Shown in pieces: positions 1 to 9,647 of a stretch of DNA of 64,000 nt. The DNA comes from Dendrocalamus latiflorus (taxonomy: Eukaryota; Streptophyta; Magnoliopsida; Poales; Poaceae), in contig CM029663.1 of the NCBI GenBank assembly GCA_017311315.1, positions 35,134,622 to 35,198,621 on the forward strand. The letters run 5' to 3'. A program made the translations under genes and the position numbers. The notes under the pieces are model-generated. The model had not been told where the DNA came from. It did not search any database and saw only the letters and a program-made list of their open reading frames with translations. The first letter of the stretch is position 1. Each line of letters begins with the position of its first letter.

Positions 1-795
1 AACAACCTTCTTCTTAGGCTGTTCACCATCTCTGATTTTGCGGAAACGACAGTCCTTCGCCATATGACCGTCTTTACCGCACACAAAGCAGGTGATGTCC
101 TTCAAATCCTTTTTCTCAGTTTTCTTCTTAAAACTAGTTGTCTTGTTCGGTTTGTTGGATTTGTACTTCTTAGCAACAGTCGTTCTCTGTATGACATTTG
201 CATTGTTCTGGCCAGATGTGCTAGGTGCATCTTTTGCTCTTGCTTTTTCTTCCACATCGAGGGCTGCAATGAGATCCTCAACAGAAATCTCTTCCCTCTT
301 ATGTTTCAAGCTAGTAGCAAAATCCCGCCAAGAGGCAGGGAGTTTAGCAACAATGCCCGCAGCCACAAACTTTGGAGGCAATGCACAGCCCAAGTGCGCA
401 ATCTCACCGACTAGTAGCTGGAGGTCATGAGCTTGTCCAACTATGGACTTAGCCTCATCCATGCTAAAGTCGAAAAATTGCTCACATATGTAGAGCCAGC
501 GACCTGCCTCTGCCTCTGCATATTTTTGCTCTAGTGCATCCCACAACTCTGTGGCGGACTTGTAGTCCATGTACACATCATAGAGCTGATCTGCCAGAAC
601 AGTCAGAATGCAGCCAAGAGCAGTATTATTCGCAGCCTCAAACTGCATGTACTGCTCAATCGTAAATGGATACTGTGGGTGGATAACCCACCACAGCCCC
701 AAAGACATGAGCCAAAACTTGACTCTAGTCTGCCATCTACGGAAATTCTGACCAGAAAACCTCTCAGGTTTCATCGCATCAGAAGCATTAGCCAT
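1..795 (-). CDS. Ty1/copia gag, 5' part (runs off window)
   Basis: Reading the minus strand from the ATG at 795 gives 265 codons without a stop up to the window edge. The start MANASDAMKPERFSG, followed by the W-rich UBN2-type capsid region (residues about 15-190) and a basic linker, is typical of plant copia Gag. A zinc knuckle CX2CX4HX4C has C236, C239, H244 and C249 (core CFVCGKDGHMAKDC). Gag packages the element RNA into virus-like particles in the cytoplasm. The ATG lies 39 bases from the inner LTR edge and is the first in frame. No stop or frameshift is visible, so this copy could be young; the pol part lies outside the window. Family level is certain, lineage (Tork-like?) is a guess. 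Confidence 0.9.
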   Translation of the reverse strand, partial: MANASDAMKPERFSGQNFRRWQTRVKFWLMSLGLWWVIHPQYPFTIEQYMQFEAANNTALGCILTVLADQLYDVYMDYKSATELWDALEQKYAEAEAGRWLYICEQFFDFSMDEAKSIVGQAHDLQLLVGEIAHLGCALPPKFVAAGIVAKLPASWRDFATSLKHKREEISVEDLIAALDVEEKARAKDAPSTSGQNNANVIQRTTVAKKYKSNKPNKTTSFKKKTEKKDLKDITCFVCGKDGHMAKDCRFRKIRDGEQPKKKVV

Positions 796-817
796 TTCTG
801 TATTGCAACAAAATTCA

Positions 818-832
818 CAATAAGGTTTCTGG
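818..832 (-). other. Possible primer-binding position, complementary to own LTR
   Basis: Two bases inside the LTR edge, where a primer-binding site is expected, the sequence caataaggtttctgg (+ strand) is the exact reverse complement of 1096-1110 inside the LTR. The usual plant copia site TGGTATCAGAGC is absent between the LTR and gag. This could be a self-priming site, part of an intron boundary, or chance. Confidence 0.3.
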
Positions 833-834
833 AA

Positions 835-1756
835 TGTTAGAAATGTGGGCAATATTTTAATTCCAAGTTTTATTAGGAGACAGAAATAATAAACTAATGA
901 TGCAAAACTCACAACCAACAGCAAGCAACTCATCATACTTCACAAATTAAGAAGAAAAACAATATAGTAACAAAGTCGAACGTGCGCACGAACGACTTAC
1001 TTGTTAGCCTGATGAAGAACAGGAAGCCGCGCAGGCTTGACGCAGTGCAGAACGAAGGTGTCGCAGTGCAGTGAGCGGTCGCGCAGATGCGCTGCCCAGA
1101 AACCTTATTGCCGCCCCCGTGCAGGTCTTCACGGCAGCAACGGTTCGGAGATACCGCTCCTCTTCTTCGCGGTGCACGCCGGGAAGAAGAGTCGACGAGG
1201 TTCAGACGGCGCAGCACAACAGCACACAAAAGTTTTGGAGGAAGAGAATGGAGGCAGTCAGGTTCACACTACATACTCTGGACGTCTCCAGGTATACATA
1301 TAGACAGACTAGTAACTGAAATGATTAAAACAGCCATTTACCCACTGGTAACTGACGCATTCAACCAGTCAGTTACTGTCTGTCATCAAACCCAATAAAG
1401 CCTCATTCAAATGTTTGAATCTCATTCAAACAGAGAGATAGTGGTGCAGGATTCAGCAAAAATAGAGATAGACTTGGTCTGCCAAGTGACGCGCCACGTC
1501 ACGGCACGGTCGCGCGTCGCAAGTCACAAGTCACGCGATTTTCACGCGAAAATACGCGGATACGCGCGCGCGCGTGCGTGCGCGTGTGTGTGACTAGACA
1601 GATCCATCCTCATATCATCTCTTTCCATATTCAAGGAGTGGGGAGGATTCCACCTTATAAATTGGTCTTCCTCCCCCTACCTTAGCAATATGGTACTAAC
1701 CATGCATGCTTTGGGATTCGTGAAAATGGGCTTCGTTCATTGGGCCATTTTCTAAC
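835..1756 (-). repeat. 5' LTR of the minus-strand copia element
   Basis: The block begins and ends with an 8 bp inverted repeat TGTTAGAA / TTCTAACA (835-842 and 1749-1756), the usual TG..CA form. It lies directly upstream of gag on the minus strand. Minus-strand TATA-like TTTATAAG is at about 1655-1661. A GC-rich, alternating CG/GT segment lies at 1488-1590. The partner LTR is outside the window, so the boundary cannot be checked against a twin. No tRNA-Met binding site follows the inner edge at 834. Confidence 0.8.
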
Positions 1757-2392
1757 AGATAGAGACCGTTTTTAACTGCATATTTTGTCATATTTTCAGA
1801 AACTTCACAACAATTTCCAGGTGAAATGGCAAGAAAGAAAAGGTTGAATGTAGGAAAAGGTTGAATGGGGGTTATTGTCCAGTTAACTTGAAGGATTGGA
1901 GAATGGTCAAAAAGGATGGTGGAGCTGAAACAATACTTCAATTTGTAGAGGTATATATGTATGGCTGAGAAACTGTAGACTGAATATATACTCTAATTTG
2001 TGGCCTTCGATTTTTTCCTTTAGCCTTCCTAATTTTGTACGTATTTTTTCAAGTCACACCATACATATCAGTCTTGAAAAAATTACACCATGCATATGTA
2101 GTAGTAAACTATATATTGAGTTGCTTCAATGATCGATATCAGTTTTATTGGCATGCATGACGACGACTTTATAGCATGCCATGAACAACATACAAGAAGG
2201 GCTAAAGATAGAAATGAACACGTGGTATGCCATGAACAACATACAAGATCAAGTGATTCGAAACAAGACTCAACATCATGTGCCTTCAAAGAAGACACGA
2301 CCTTCACCAATGGAGGTAAAAAACACTACGTTTGGATTCATGTTACAGCTAATTTGCTTATATGCTAGTTATTGATGAAGTGATAAATGTAG

Positions 2393-2746
2393 GTTGGTTC
2401 AACAGTATTACTCTTGAGTGCAAAATATCCAAACAAAGACCAGGTGGCCTATGCTAGTTTGTTGAGCTGCAATCCATCTACAAAAGTAGGTGGTGTTGAG
2501 CTAGGCAACCAATTTTGGAAAGTAAGAATCAATCACTCTTTGCGTAAAACTGAGGCGCTTGTACGACCACTGGACTGTTGCAAGTCAATTGATGATGCCC
2601 ATGCTAAAGGAATGCCGATTGCTTGGCCTTCAATATGTGTATGATATTTCAACCTTGGTCCATATAATACTACATATATACTTTTTCATGTATCCTTAAA
2701 GCTAAGTAATGTTTGCCACATGCAGGTTCGGAAGATTAATGGTTGA
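2393..2746 (+). pseudogene. C-terminal exons of a CACTA transposon ORF
   Basis: An exon at 2393-2638 reads in frame through the motifs SAKYPNKDQVAYA, VGGVELGNQFWKVRI and KGMPIAWPSICV, which I recognise as the conserved C-terminal region of ORFs carried by grass CACTA elements (Transposase_24 / En-Spm associated type). A GT donor at 2639 and a tgcag acceptor ending at 2725 define an 87 bp intron. The second exon adds VRKING and a stop at 2744-2746, which is how this family normally ends. The acceptor before 2393 is preceded by tgtag. The upstream exons are missing, so the copy is a fragment. Its role in the family is presumed DNA binding or transposition accessory. Confidence 0.7.
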
Positions 2747-3424
2747 AATCTCATACTTGTTTCACCTCATGGATAGATCATCGGGCAAAGATTTTGAGAA
2801 GAATAGATAGATATCATTATGTCATTCTAGGATGAAAAATTTGTGTTGTTATTCCCAAGACTTGTTTTCTCAAATGGATTGTCATGTATGTTATAAAATT
2901 ATGTGAACCATATTTTATATATTTCCCTGTGGAATGCAATGTTGGTGATGATTATAATTTTGTGGAATATGTGATTCTTGTGAAAGAATTATTCTGCAAT
3001 TAATTAATTGTCATTTCGAAAAAAATCATTACTTTTTCCTGTCTCGAGATCTGTGTGTATATATATATATTTATATATATTAAAATAAGTTTCCACAAAA
3101 TATTTTGGTGTAAGAAAGTGTGTTGCTACTCATATTACAATGGTGTTACTATTGCTCCAAAAATGTGTTACTGGGGTAGCTTGTTGTCGCACATATTTGT
3201 GTTGCCACGGTAGTTTGTTGTAGCACATAATATGTGTTCTTATAGATAAGATATGTGTTGCAAGGTAGCAACATGTTTTCAGATATGTAGTAGCACTTAT
3301 CACGTGTTACTTCAAACCTAGCTAGTAACATGGGCTATAAGAACACTTAAAAATTGTGTTACTGCAAAGACTAGTAACATCTTTATTGACATGTAGTAGC
3401 ACATAGACGTGTTACTATAGCTCC

Positions 3425-3438
3425 TTCCTGGTGTAGTG
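3425..3438 (-). repeat. CACTA terminal inverted repeat (right end)
   Basis: The reverse complement reads CACTACACCAGGAA, a textbook CACTA terminus, and the subterminal repeats lie just inside it. The left end is not in the window, so the 3 bp target duplication cannot be tested. Confidence 0.8.
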
Positions 3439-4920
3439 TGTGAGTATATACTTCTAAAAGTATGGAAAAGGTTTTCATTAAAGTCCACTTTTTATAATAT
3501 AATTTGTGTTGTGTATGTACTCATTTTATATATGGATAAAGATATGTAGCAAAAATAAATGATTCTGATGAAAGTTTTTTTAACTAAGTCGTATTGAAGT
3601 TCTTTGAAATTAGTATTTAAATATGTCAAGAGTGACAAAAACATATAATATATTTATTTAAATAATATATAAGAAGTGAGAGTTATCGGACGAATATATA
3701 AGAAGTGAGAGTTATCGGACGCCTTACAGCTCGATGAGACCGTGGCCCAGACGCCAAGTCGATGGAGCAGCGAGCGCCACGAAGAGATGACCATTTCGTG
3801 CCGGCGGTACGGTTGTCAGAATAAAATTGATCCGTTAATAGCTACACAACGTTCGAGTCACTGCAGGTGCAAACTAACTGTGCTACCACAGTAATGAAGG
3901 ATTAGATCCACAAATAATCTCTTCTTATCTTCATCAAAATAACCAGTTCATACAGTACTGATGAATGTCATGAACCATATAAAACAACTTGCAGGCACTT
4001 AAGTATCCTCACAAATGCTTAAGTTTTTTTCTTTCTTTTGGATGATGTTTTTTTAGAGGGTGGGACATTTGCTAGTGTAATCATCTTAAGGCTCATAATC
4101 TATAGGTTAACGAATTCAAATCCCGGATAATTAAATAGAAAATCCACAATAAATAACTCACCCAACTCATGGCTGGTGAGAATCAAACTCTAGTTATAAA
4201 CCAAAGAAACAAGATGCCACACCACTAGTCATGCTTAGCCTCATGCTACGATTGACCTGGATGCTGACATTTGGTTGTCTTTCACTCGGCAACTTGTCTT
4301 TTAATTTTATGAACCATAGCATAGCTAGAGGCTGTGTTAATACTCTTCTTCTTCTTTTTCTTAGATATGTTCGTTGTTCTTCTTAATGATATGATAAGCA
4401 GCCTCCAAAGTGCTCTAAAAGAAAATTTCAACTTTGTATACTTGTTGTACTCGCAGGCATGGTGCATCAAAGTCAAGTTTCTCCCAATTAATTAAACCAT
4501 ATTGTAAACGCGAAGTTATAAGATGAACACCAATCTTTTAGTGGAAAAATGAAAACTATTTTCATTTAGGCACCTAAAAATTCTGAAAAAAACTAATTTA
4601 TAATGAGGTCATGATTGAGCAGCCGTTCTGCTTTACTGTGCTCTTAGTATCATGCGGTCCAGTAGACCAACCATAGAGTATGCTTCTGTAGAGATGAGGA
4701 TTTCATGCCAAGGTTGTCAAAAGAATAAAAGCTGCTTGTTGTACGATTATATAATTGAAGGTGCTTCTATGTTTTTCTCAACAGTGATTTGTATAATTTT
4801 TAAAGTACAATGAATGGTGAATAGATATTACTTACCTCTTTATGTGTTTTGAAATTAGTGTTATTCTTGTTAGAGAGAGAACATAGAAGCATATATAATA
4901 ACTAGAACTGCAAAACTGTG
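3439..4920. other. AT-rich intergenic stretch, no gene seen
   Basis: No coding region is supported. A 27-30 bp unit ending in gagttatcggacg is tandemly duplicated (about 3664-3692 and 3693-3721). A stretch at 4060-4230 with gaattcaaatccc resembles a weak pol III B box and could be an old SINE, but no convincing A box or target duplication was found. Confidence 0.5.
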
Positions 4921-5556
4921 TGTTGGGGGAGAGTCCCCATGCTACCTCGGGCCCACGACCACCCCAAGGCGACGGCACTCGTGGGAAGGCCTACCCCAAG
5001 CTAAGTCCACAAATCAACCTCGGGCGAGGTGCGCAAGACCAACCGCGGAGGGGTCCAGGACCACCTAAGTTAAGTCCACAAATCAACATCAGCAACGTAC
5101 GCAAGACCAACCCCAGAGGGGTACGGGACTAACCCTGGGCTAGGTACGGAAGACCAACCCCAGAGAGGTCTGGAGCCAACCTCAAGTGAAGTACGCAAGA
5201 CCAACACCGGAGAAGTGTGGGGTCAACCTAGGCGAGGTCCGAGGCCAACCCCGGACGGAGTCCGAAGGTAGCCACAACCAACCTAGAGTCCCAGACGTGG
5301 CAGGGCAAATGACATAAATACCCTTAGGAGTAAACTAGACCTCGAGGGCAAACTTGTAACTTTACTTATCTTTCTCTCCCCCTATATAAATAGAACCTCT
5401 TGCAATGGGAGGGGAAGGCCATTTATAACCCTAGACATTCATATTGAATACACTTAGTGTTTGTGTGCTTCTCCTTGAGTCCCTCCGTATTCTCAGTGGT
5501 TTTTACATCTGATCGGAAGGTGCTTCTAAGTTTACTCCAGATTCATACCAATGACA
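4921..5556 (+). repeat. 5' LTR of a Tat/RIRE2-like gypsy element
   Basis: The block starts TGTTGGGGGAGAGTCCCC and ends TGACA, immediately followed by a primer-binding-like GTTGGCGCCATTCATGGGGA. That LTR start and PBS are typical of grass Tat-type gypsy elements. The U3 holds imperfect tandem units (about 4995-5270) built on CGCAAGACCAACC...GGTACG. A promoter-like cctatataaata is at 5383-5394. Confidence 0.8.
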
Positions 5557-5577
5557 GTTGGCGCCATTCATGGGGAC
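5557..5577 (+). other. Primer-binding site of the Tat-like gypsy element
   Basis: GTTGGCGCCATTCATGGGGA begins right after the LTR end. TGGCGCC..GGGGA is the PBS pattern of Tat/Athila-type plant gypsy elements. Confidence 0.7.
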
Positions 5578-6565
5578 TCGAGCAAGAAGCAATGCCACTT
5601 AAAAAGAGGAAGGAACAGAAGGTCGCTGAGATGGGAGGTGTGAACCCCCTCTAAGGCTAAAGTCAAGCTAGATCATGGCCCGCGCCACCACAGGGCCAGA
5701 GGCGCAGTGGACCTCTCCACATAGGCCTAGGTCACTAGTGAGACCATGGCTTCCTGGGAGGTCAACCCTCCGAATGCTTGTGGGGAGGTGGAGCGAGAGT
5801 TGGAGGACCTCCGAAGACAGTTAAGGGAGTCGCAAACCGAGGCTCACCACGCGGGGGAACCTTGCCACCTGCGGAAGCCTGGGAAGCCAAGGAGCTAGGA
5901 AATCAGCTGGAGGAAGCACGCGCATCGGCATGGGAGGTGACACGCTCCGAGGTCCCCAAGGTCGAAGTCCTTTAGGCTAAGCTTGCCAAAATCTACACTC
6001 GGGCAAACCTACCACCTTCGGCTGGAGTCCAAGAAGCCTATGATCCCTAAGCACAATTCAACCAAGTGCGGAGGGAAGCCCTGCCTTGACATAAGGCATG
6101 GGAATGAGCAGTAGACACCAAGGGGCTGGCCTGCCTCAAGTCGGCCATGCTTCTTTAGAATGTACGGTCCCAGGAATAGGGCTGCTGCGTGCTCCACCTC
6201 CGCCAACGGAACAACTGCAAAACCCCAGACCTGCAGGTGGCAAAAACCACTTCCATCGAAGAATGCAGCGAAGGGGGGAAGCTTACCTGGGCCTGTTGGC
6301 TTCGCTAGCATTATGAGTAAAGGCTGAACCCTGTCATTCTGGGAGAAGCCGATCTATAATTCTCATCACTAGAATAGCAGAGCCACACGGAGCATGCAGA
6401 ACTCCTCCACGTAGTCACGCATGTTGAGCCAAAGCGCGACCACTAGGAGCCTCTGGGTGTGGACTCCATCGTCCCAATCACGTAGTCACGCATGTTGAGC
6501 CAAAGCGTGACCACTAGGAGCCTCTGGGTGTGGACTCCATCGTCCCAATCAAGCTTCAACTAGGG
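5578..6565 (+). pseudogene. Decayed gypsy interior with gag-like coiled coil
   Basis: Downstream of the PBS, plus-strand pieces such as ELEDLRRQLRESQTEAHHAG (about 5792-5851) show the charged heptad character of the N-terminal region of Tat-type Gag proteins. The frame is broken repeatedly and no capsid, zinc knuckle or protease motif survives. A 71 bp unit is exactly tandem at 6408-6478 and 6479-6549, with a single visible base difference. The rest of pol is missing. Assignment rests mainly on the adjacent LTR and PBS. Confidence 0.5.
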
Positions 6566-6864
6566 CTACAAAACAAAGTCCATGAGCCATCCGGTGAAGC
6601 GCAAGCTACTGTCGTGCTTGATCTTGTGGTAGAACCACCACTGCAGCCAGTGGGACTCCCAGTTCATTTGCATCGAGTTCATGGGGAAACCCTTTAAATC
6701 GCTAGTGCAGTGCTGAAGGCTCACATTACATAGGTTTGAATATTGACCATCACCTAGCTGTTTTGGCTTGCACCGCGCGTTGTGCATGGACGCGATAACG
6801 GTGGCGCATGGGATGGTGGCTTTCAAATGCGCTGCCATGAGAACATGACGTAAGCTACTGAAAC
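6566..6864 (-). pseudogene. 3' half of an antisense gypsy-associated ORF
   Basis: The minus strand reads SSLRHVLMAAHLKATIPCA through MNWESHWLQWWFYHKIKHD to a stop near 6566. I associate this wording with the antisense accessory ORF found in grass Tat-type gypsy elements (unknown function, related to a plant transposon-associated domain). The frame continues, across the giant LTR element inserted at 6864, into the matching N-terminal half at 29905-30132. Joining the two at the GAAAC target duplication keeps the same reading frame, interrupted by one TAG near the junction. The function is unknown. Confidence 0.55.
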
Positions 6865-7180
6865 TGTAACATCCTAAAATTTCCAGTTCTAAAAAATGTG
6901 GAGTTTTTAAAACTTTTATTTGCATTTTACTGACATTTGAATTTTGTTCGAAATCTTAGTTGGGTTTTCTGAGTTTTGTGTTGAGAAAATAACAACTGGG
7001 AATAATTTTCAAAATGCAAGATAGCAATCGTGGCCAAAAATAATAATTATGATAATAATACAAAATAATTTAAATAGGGTTCAACCTCTGAGAGCTTAAT
7101 TTAAAATTTATCTATTAATTCAAAACATGGATTAATTAAAGAGAAAGAGTTGAGTTAAAAGGGGCACTCAAAAACACATA

Positions 7181-7306
<126 letters not shown>

Positions 7307-7564
7307 CATACATATACATATTTGTTGCAGCTAAATTCCAGACCTAGTTGTGACATTAGAACTAAATTGGAAGGGAAAGACTTTGAATACAAAGCCAAGG
7401 TTCAATAATTGAAATCAGTAACCATAAGGGTAAAGTAGAAATTTAAATCAAAGATTCAAGTTTTGGAATCTTGCAGAAATCCAAAATCAATAAGTACTAA
7501 TGTAAGATAAAAACCTAAAATCCTAAATGTAAATTAAAAATTTAAAGTAAAAATTCCAGTTTAA

Positions 7565-8750
7565 AGGTGCTCCCTGTATTACCTCTCATTTTCTCCTTTT
7601 TCTTTCACTGCCATATGGGGCCCGTGTTCTCTCACCTCAATTTCCCTCCCTCCTGGTCTGCCCGCGGGCCCCATTCCCTTTTACCCGGCCTCGCCCTGGC
7701 GCCAACCACCCGACCCCATGCTTCTGGTTCCTCTGTCCTTCTCTCTGTGCCGTCGCGTCGCCACGCCTGGTGCCATGCCCTGCGAGCGCGACGTCGCCCA
7801 TGCCCTGCCAGCCCCGATGCCCTGCGGCGCAACTCCGCCGGCCCCGTCACTCGTGCGTCGCCATTCCACGCCTAGCCAGCCCCCTCTCCCGCACCATAAA
7901 GCAGCCCCCCAAATTCTCCCTACGCCTTCCCCTTAAAACTTCCCGAGGCCTTCTTGCGCGCCACCACCTATGCCTCCACGCCGCTCCGGCCTCTCCGACA
8001 AAACCACGCCAAATTGACCCCACCCATGTGTGCGCCCCGGAACCTTCTTCCTCCCCTCCGGCCTAATTGGAGAATCACTTGCCGAGCTCGCCGGAATCGC
8101 GTTTTTCCTCACCGCCGGCCCAAGCGTCCGCCGTCGCGCTACTCCCTCTCCGGCGAACCTCTCCACGATTCCTTGGAGTAGAAGCACAACCCCACCGCCG
8201 CGAAGCTTTTCCCACCATCGGCCGGCCCTCCCACTGCATGTATCTCGCCGGCGACGTGGGCTCCCTCGCGCCGTCCCGGGTCCTCGCCGCCGGCCCACCC
8301 CGACACTTCCCCGGCCCGGCCGATCATGTGGTAAGGTTTGCCCCACCTCCCTCCAGCTCGTGCCCCTCCTACCTCGCCTCTTCCTCCACGCCGGCGCCGC
8401 CGCCCTGCTCCACCCCCGCCCTTGGCCGCTAAACCTTGCCGCCTGCCTGCCTTAGGGATCCCCAACTCACGCCGTAACCTCCCCGGGGCTCCTCACTTCG
8501 GGGCAACCCGTTTTGCCCGTTCACTGCCCCTCCGGTCGCCGATCGCGCCGGCGAACCTCCCAGCCCCGACCACCGAGCACCTCCTCTGTTTGGCTGGCTA
8601 GCACTTCTGCTCAGCCCCAGCCCCCGCTCACTTCTTAAGCAACATGGCTCCCAGCATGTCATGACCGACGGAATGCCCACTTGGCCAGCACAGTGCGCGC
8701 AGCGAGTATAGCCGAGAGGTCCCGAGTTCGAATCCACACTTTGCACAGTT
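7565..8750. other. GC-rich, CpG-rich block of the giant LTR
   Basis: A sharp change from AT-rich flanks to about 1.2 kb of C/G-rich, CpG-dense sequence, repeated at 24855-26040 in the other LTR. Long open frames occur on both strands and in several frames, as expected from base composition; none has a recognisable domain, and they differ by frameshifts between the two LTRs. It may hold the promoter or leader of the element RNA. It ends with a tRNA-like GAGTTCGAATCC (B box, 8724-8735). Confidence 0.7.
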
Positions 8751-9569
8751 GTACTTCTTTTTGTTTTTGTTGTTAATGATCCAATTTAATTAGCAAAAAT
8801 TTAGGAAAATTAGGAAAATAATCCAGGGAAGCCAATGAATTTAATTAGAATAAAAATGAGAATATTTGAAGATTTAAATTAGGGTTGTTCCATATATGAT
8901 TAATTAATGCGGTTTGAATAATTCTCTAAAAGACTAATTAGTCCTTAAAGGCATTGGTAAGGAAAAACAATTTTGGTTAAGTATCCAAATTTAATATAAA
9001 CTACCCTTAGATGTAATTATTATATATGCCAAATAATTAATATGTCGTCTGAAATAAATCCCAATGGTGGATTTTGCTAAGCAACAAATGTTGAAACATG
9101 ACCCTGTAAAACAAGCCTTGCCCAAATAAATAAATTGAAATAAAAATAATAAAAATGTCAGCACTGTAATAATAATAATATACACAGAATATCTATGATA
9201 CCTAATCCGAAGAGCCTCTTTAATTAAAACACAAAAACCAAGCAACGTCATAACATTAACGAAACAATATGCTAAAACCATTTAAAAAGGAATACATATT
9301 CAAGATAAAAGGTCATGAAAATACTTTCACAAACAACCATTCAATAAACGGGGGTGTTAAGCTGTTAATATTTAAACTGTAAGTGCGTGGCTTGTATAAA
9401 AGACTGTAATAAAAATAACAATTGGGAACATAATGCTGAAAAGTTGTCAACATATATCGGCTAAGCATTAGCTCAGAATGTATGATATATTAAAGACAAT
9501 ATATGAACCCCTAGGTCAGGGTTAATATTCTTACGATGTATAAGCTCATGCCATTCAAAGAATAACAAG

Positions 9570-9572
<3 letters not shown>

Positions 9573-9644
<72 letters not shown>
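9573..9644. repeat. (AT)n microsatellite
   Basis: About 72 bp of AT repeat between gctaat and attagc in the 5' LTR. The 3' LTR has only about 12 bp at the same place (26869-26880). Confidence 0.95.

Positions 9645-9647
<3 letters not shown>

Larger units (their letters stand above)
1757..3438 (+). mobile_element. CACTA (En/Spm) remnant, 3' part
   Basis: The segment between the copia LTR edge (1756) and a CACTA-type terminus (3438) holds the last exons of a CACTA-associated ORF on the plus strand, and a subterminal zone (about 3115-3420) in which short motifs of the type GTGTTACT, GTGTTGC and TAGCAC recur in both orientations, the hallmark of CACTA subterminal repeats. The 5' half is missing from the window, most simply because the copia element inserted into it and the rest lies to the left. 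A 19 bp motif gccatgaacaacatacaag occurs twice (2177 and 2228). Confidence 0.75.

Noticed and set aside
1560..1592. CRISPR-like or Z-DNA-like alternating GCGCGCGTGCG tract
   Set aside because: Simple alternating purine-pyrimidine run in an LTR; no repeat-spacer structure and the genome is eukaryotic.
8690..8745. A true tRNA gene in the giant LTR
   Set aside because: Only a B box and partial T arm are evident; no acceptor stem pairing or anticodon arm could be drawn.
7567..8746. Many long overlapping ORFs (up to 141 codons) on both strands in the GC-rich part of the giant LTRs
   Set aside because: They overlap in several frames, have Pro/Arg/Ala-rich compositional text, differ by frameshifts between the twin LTRs and show no domain; best explained by GC content.
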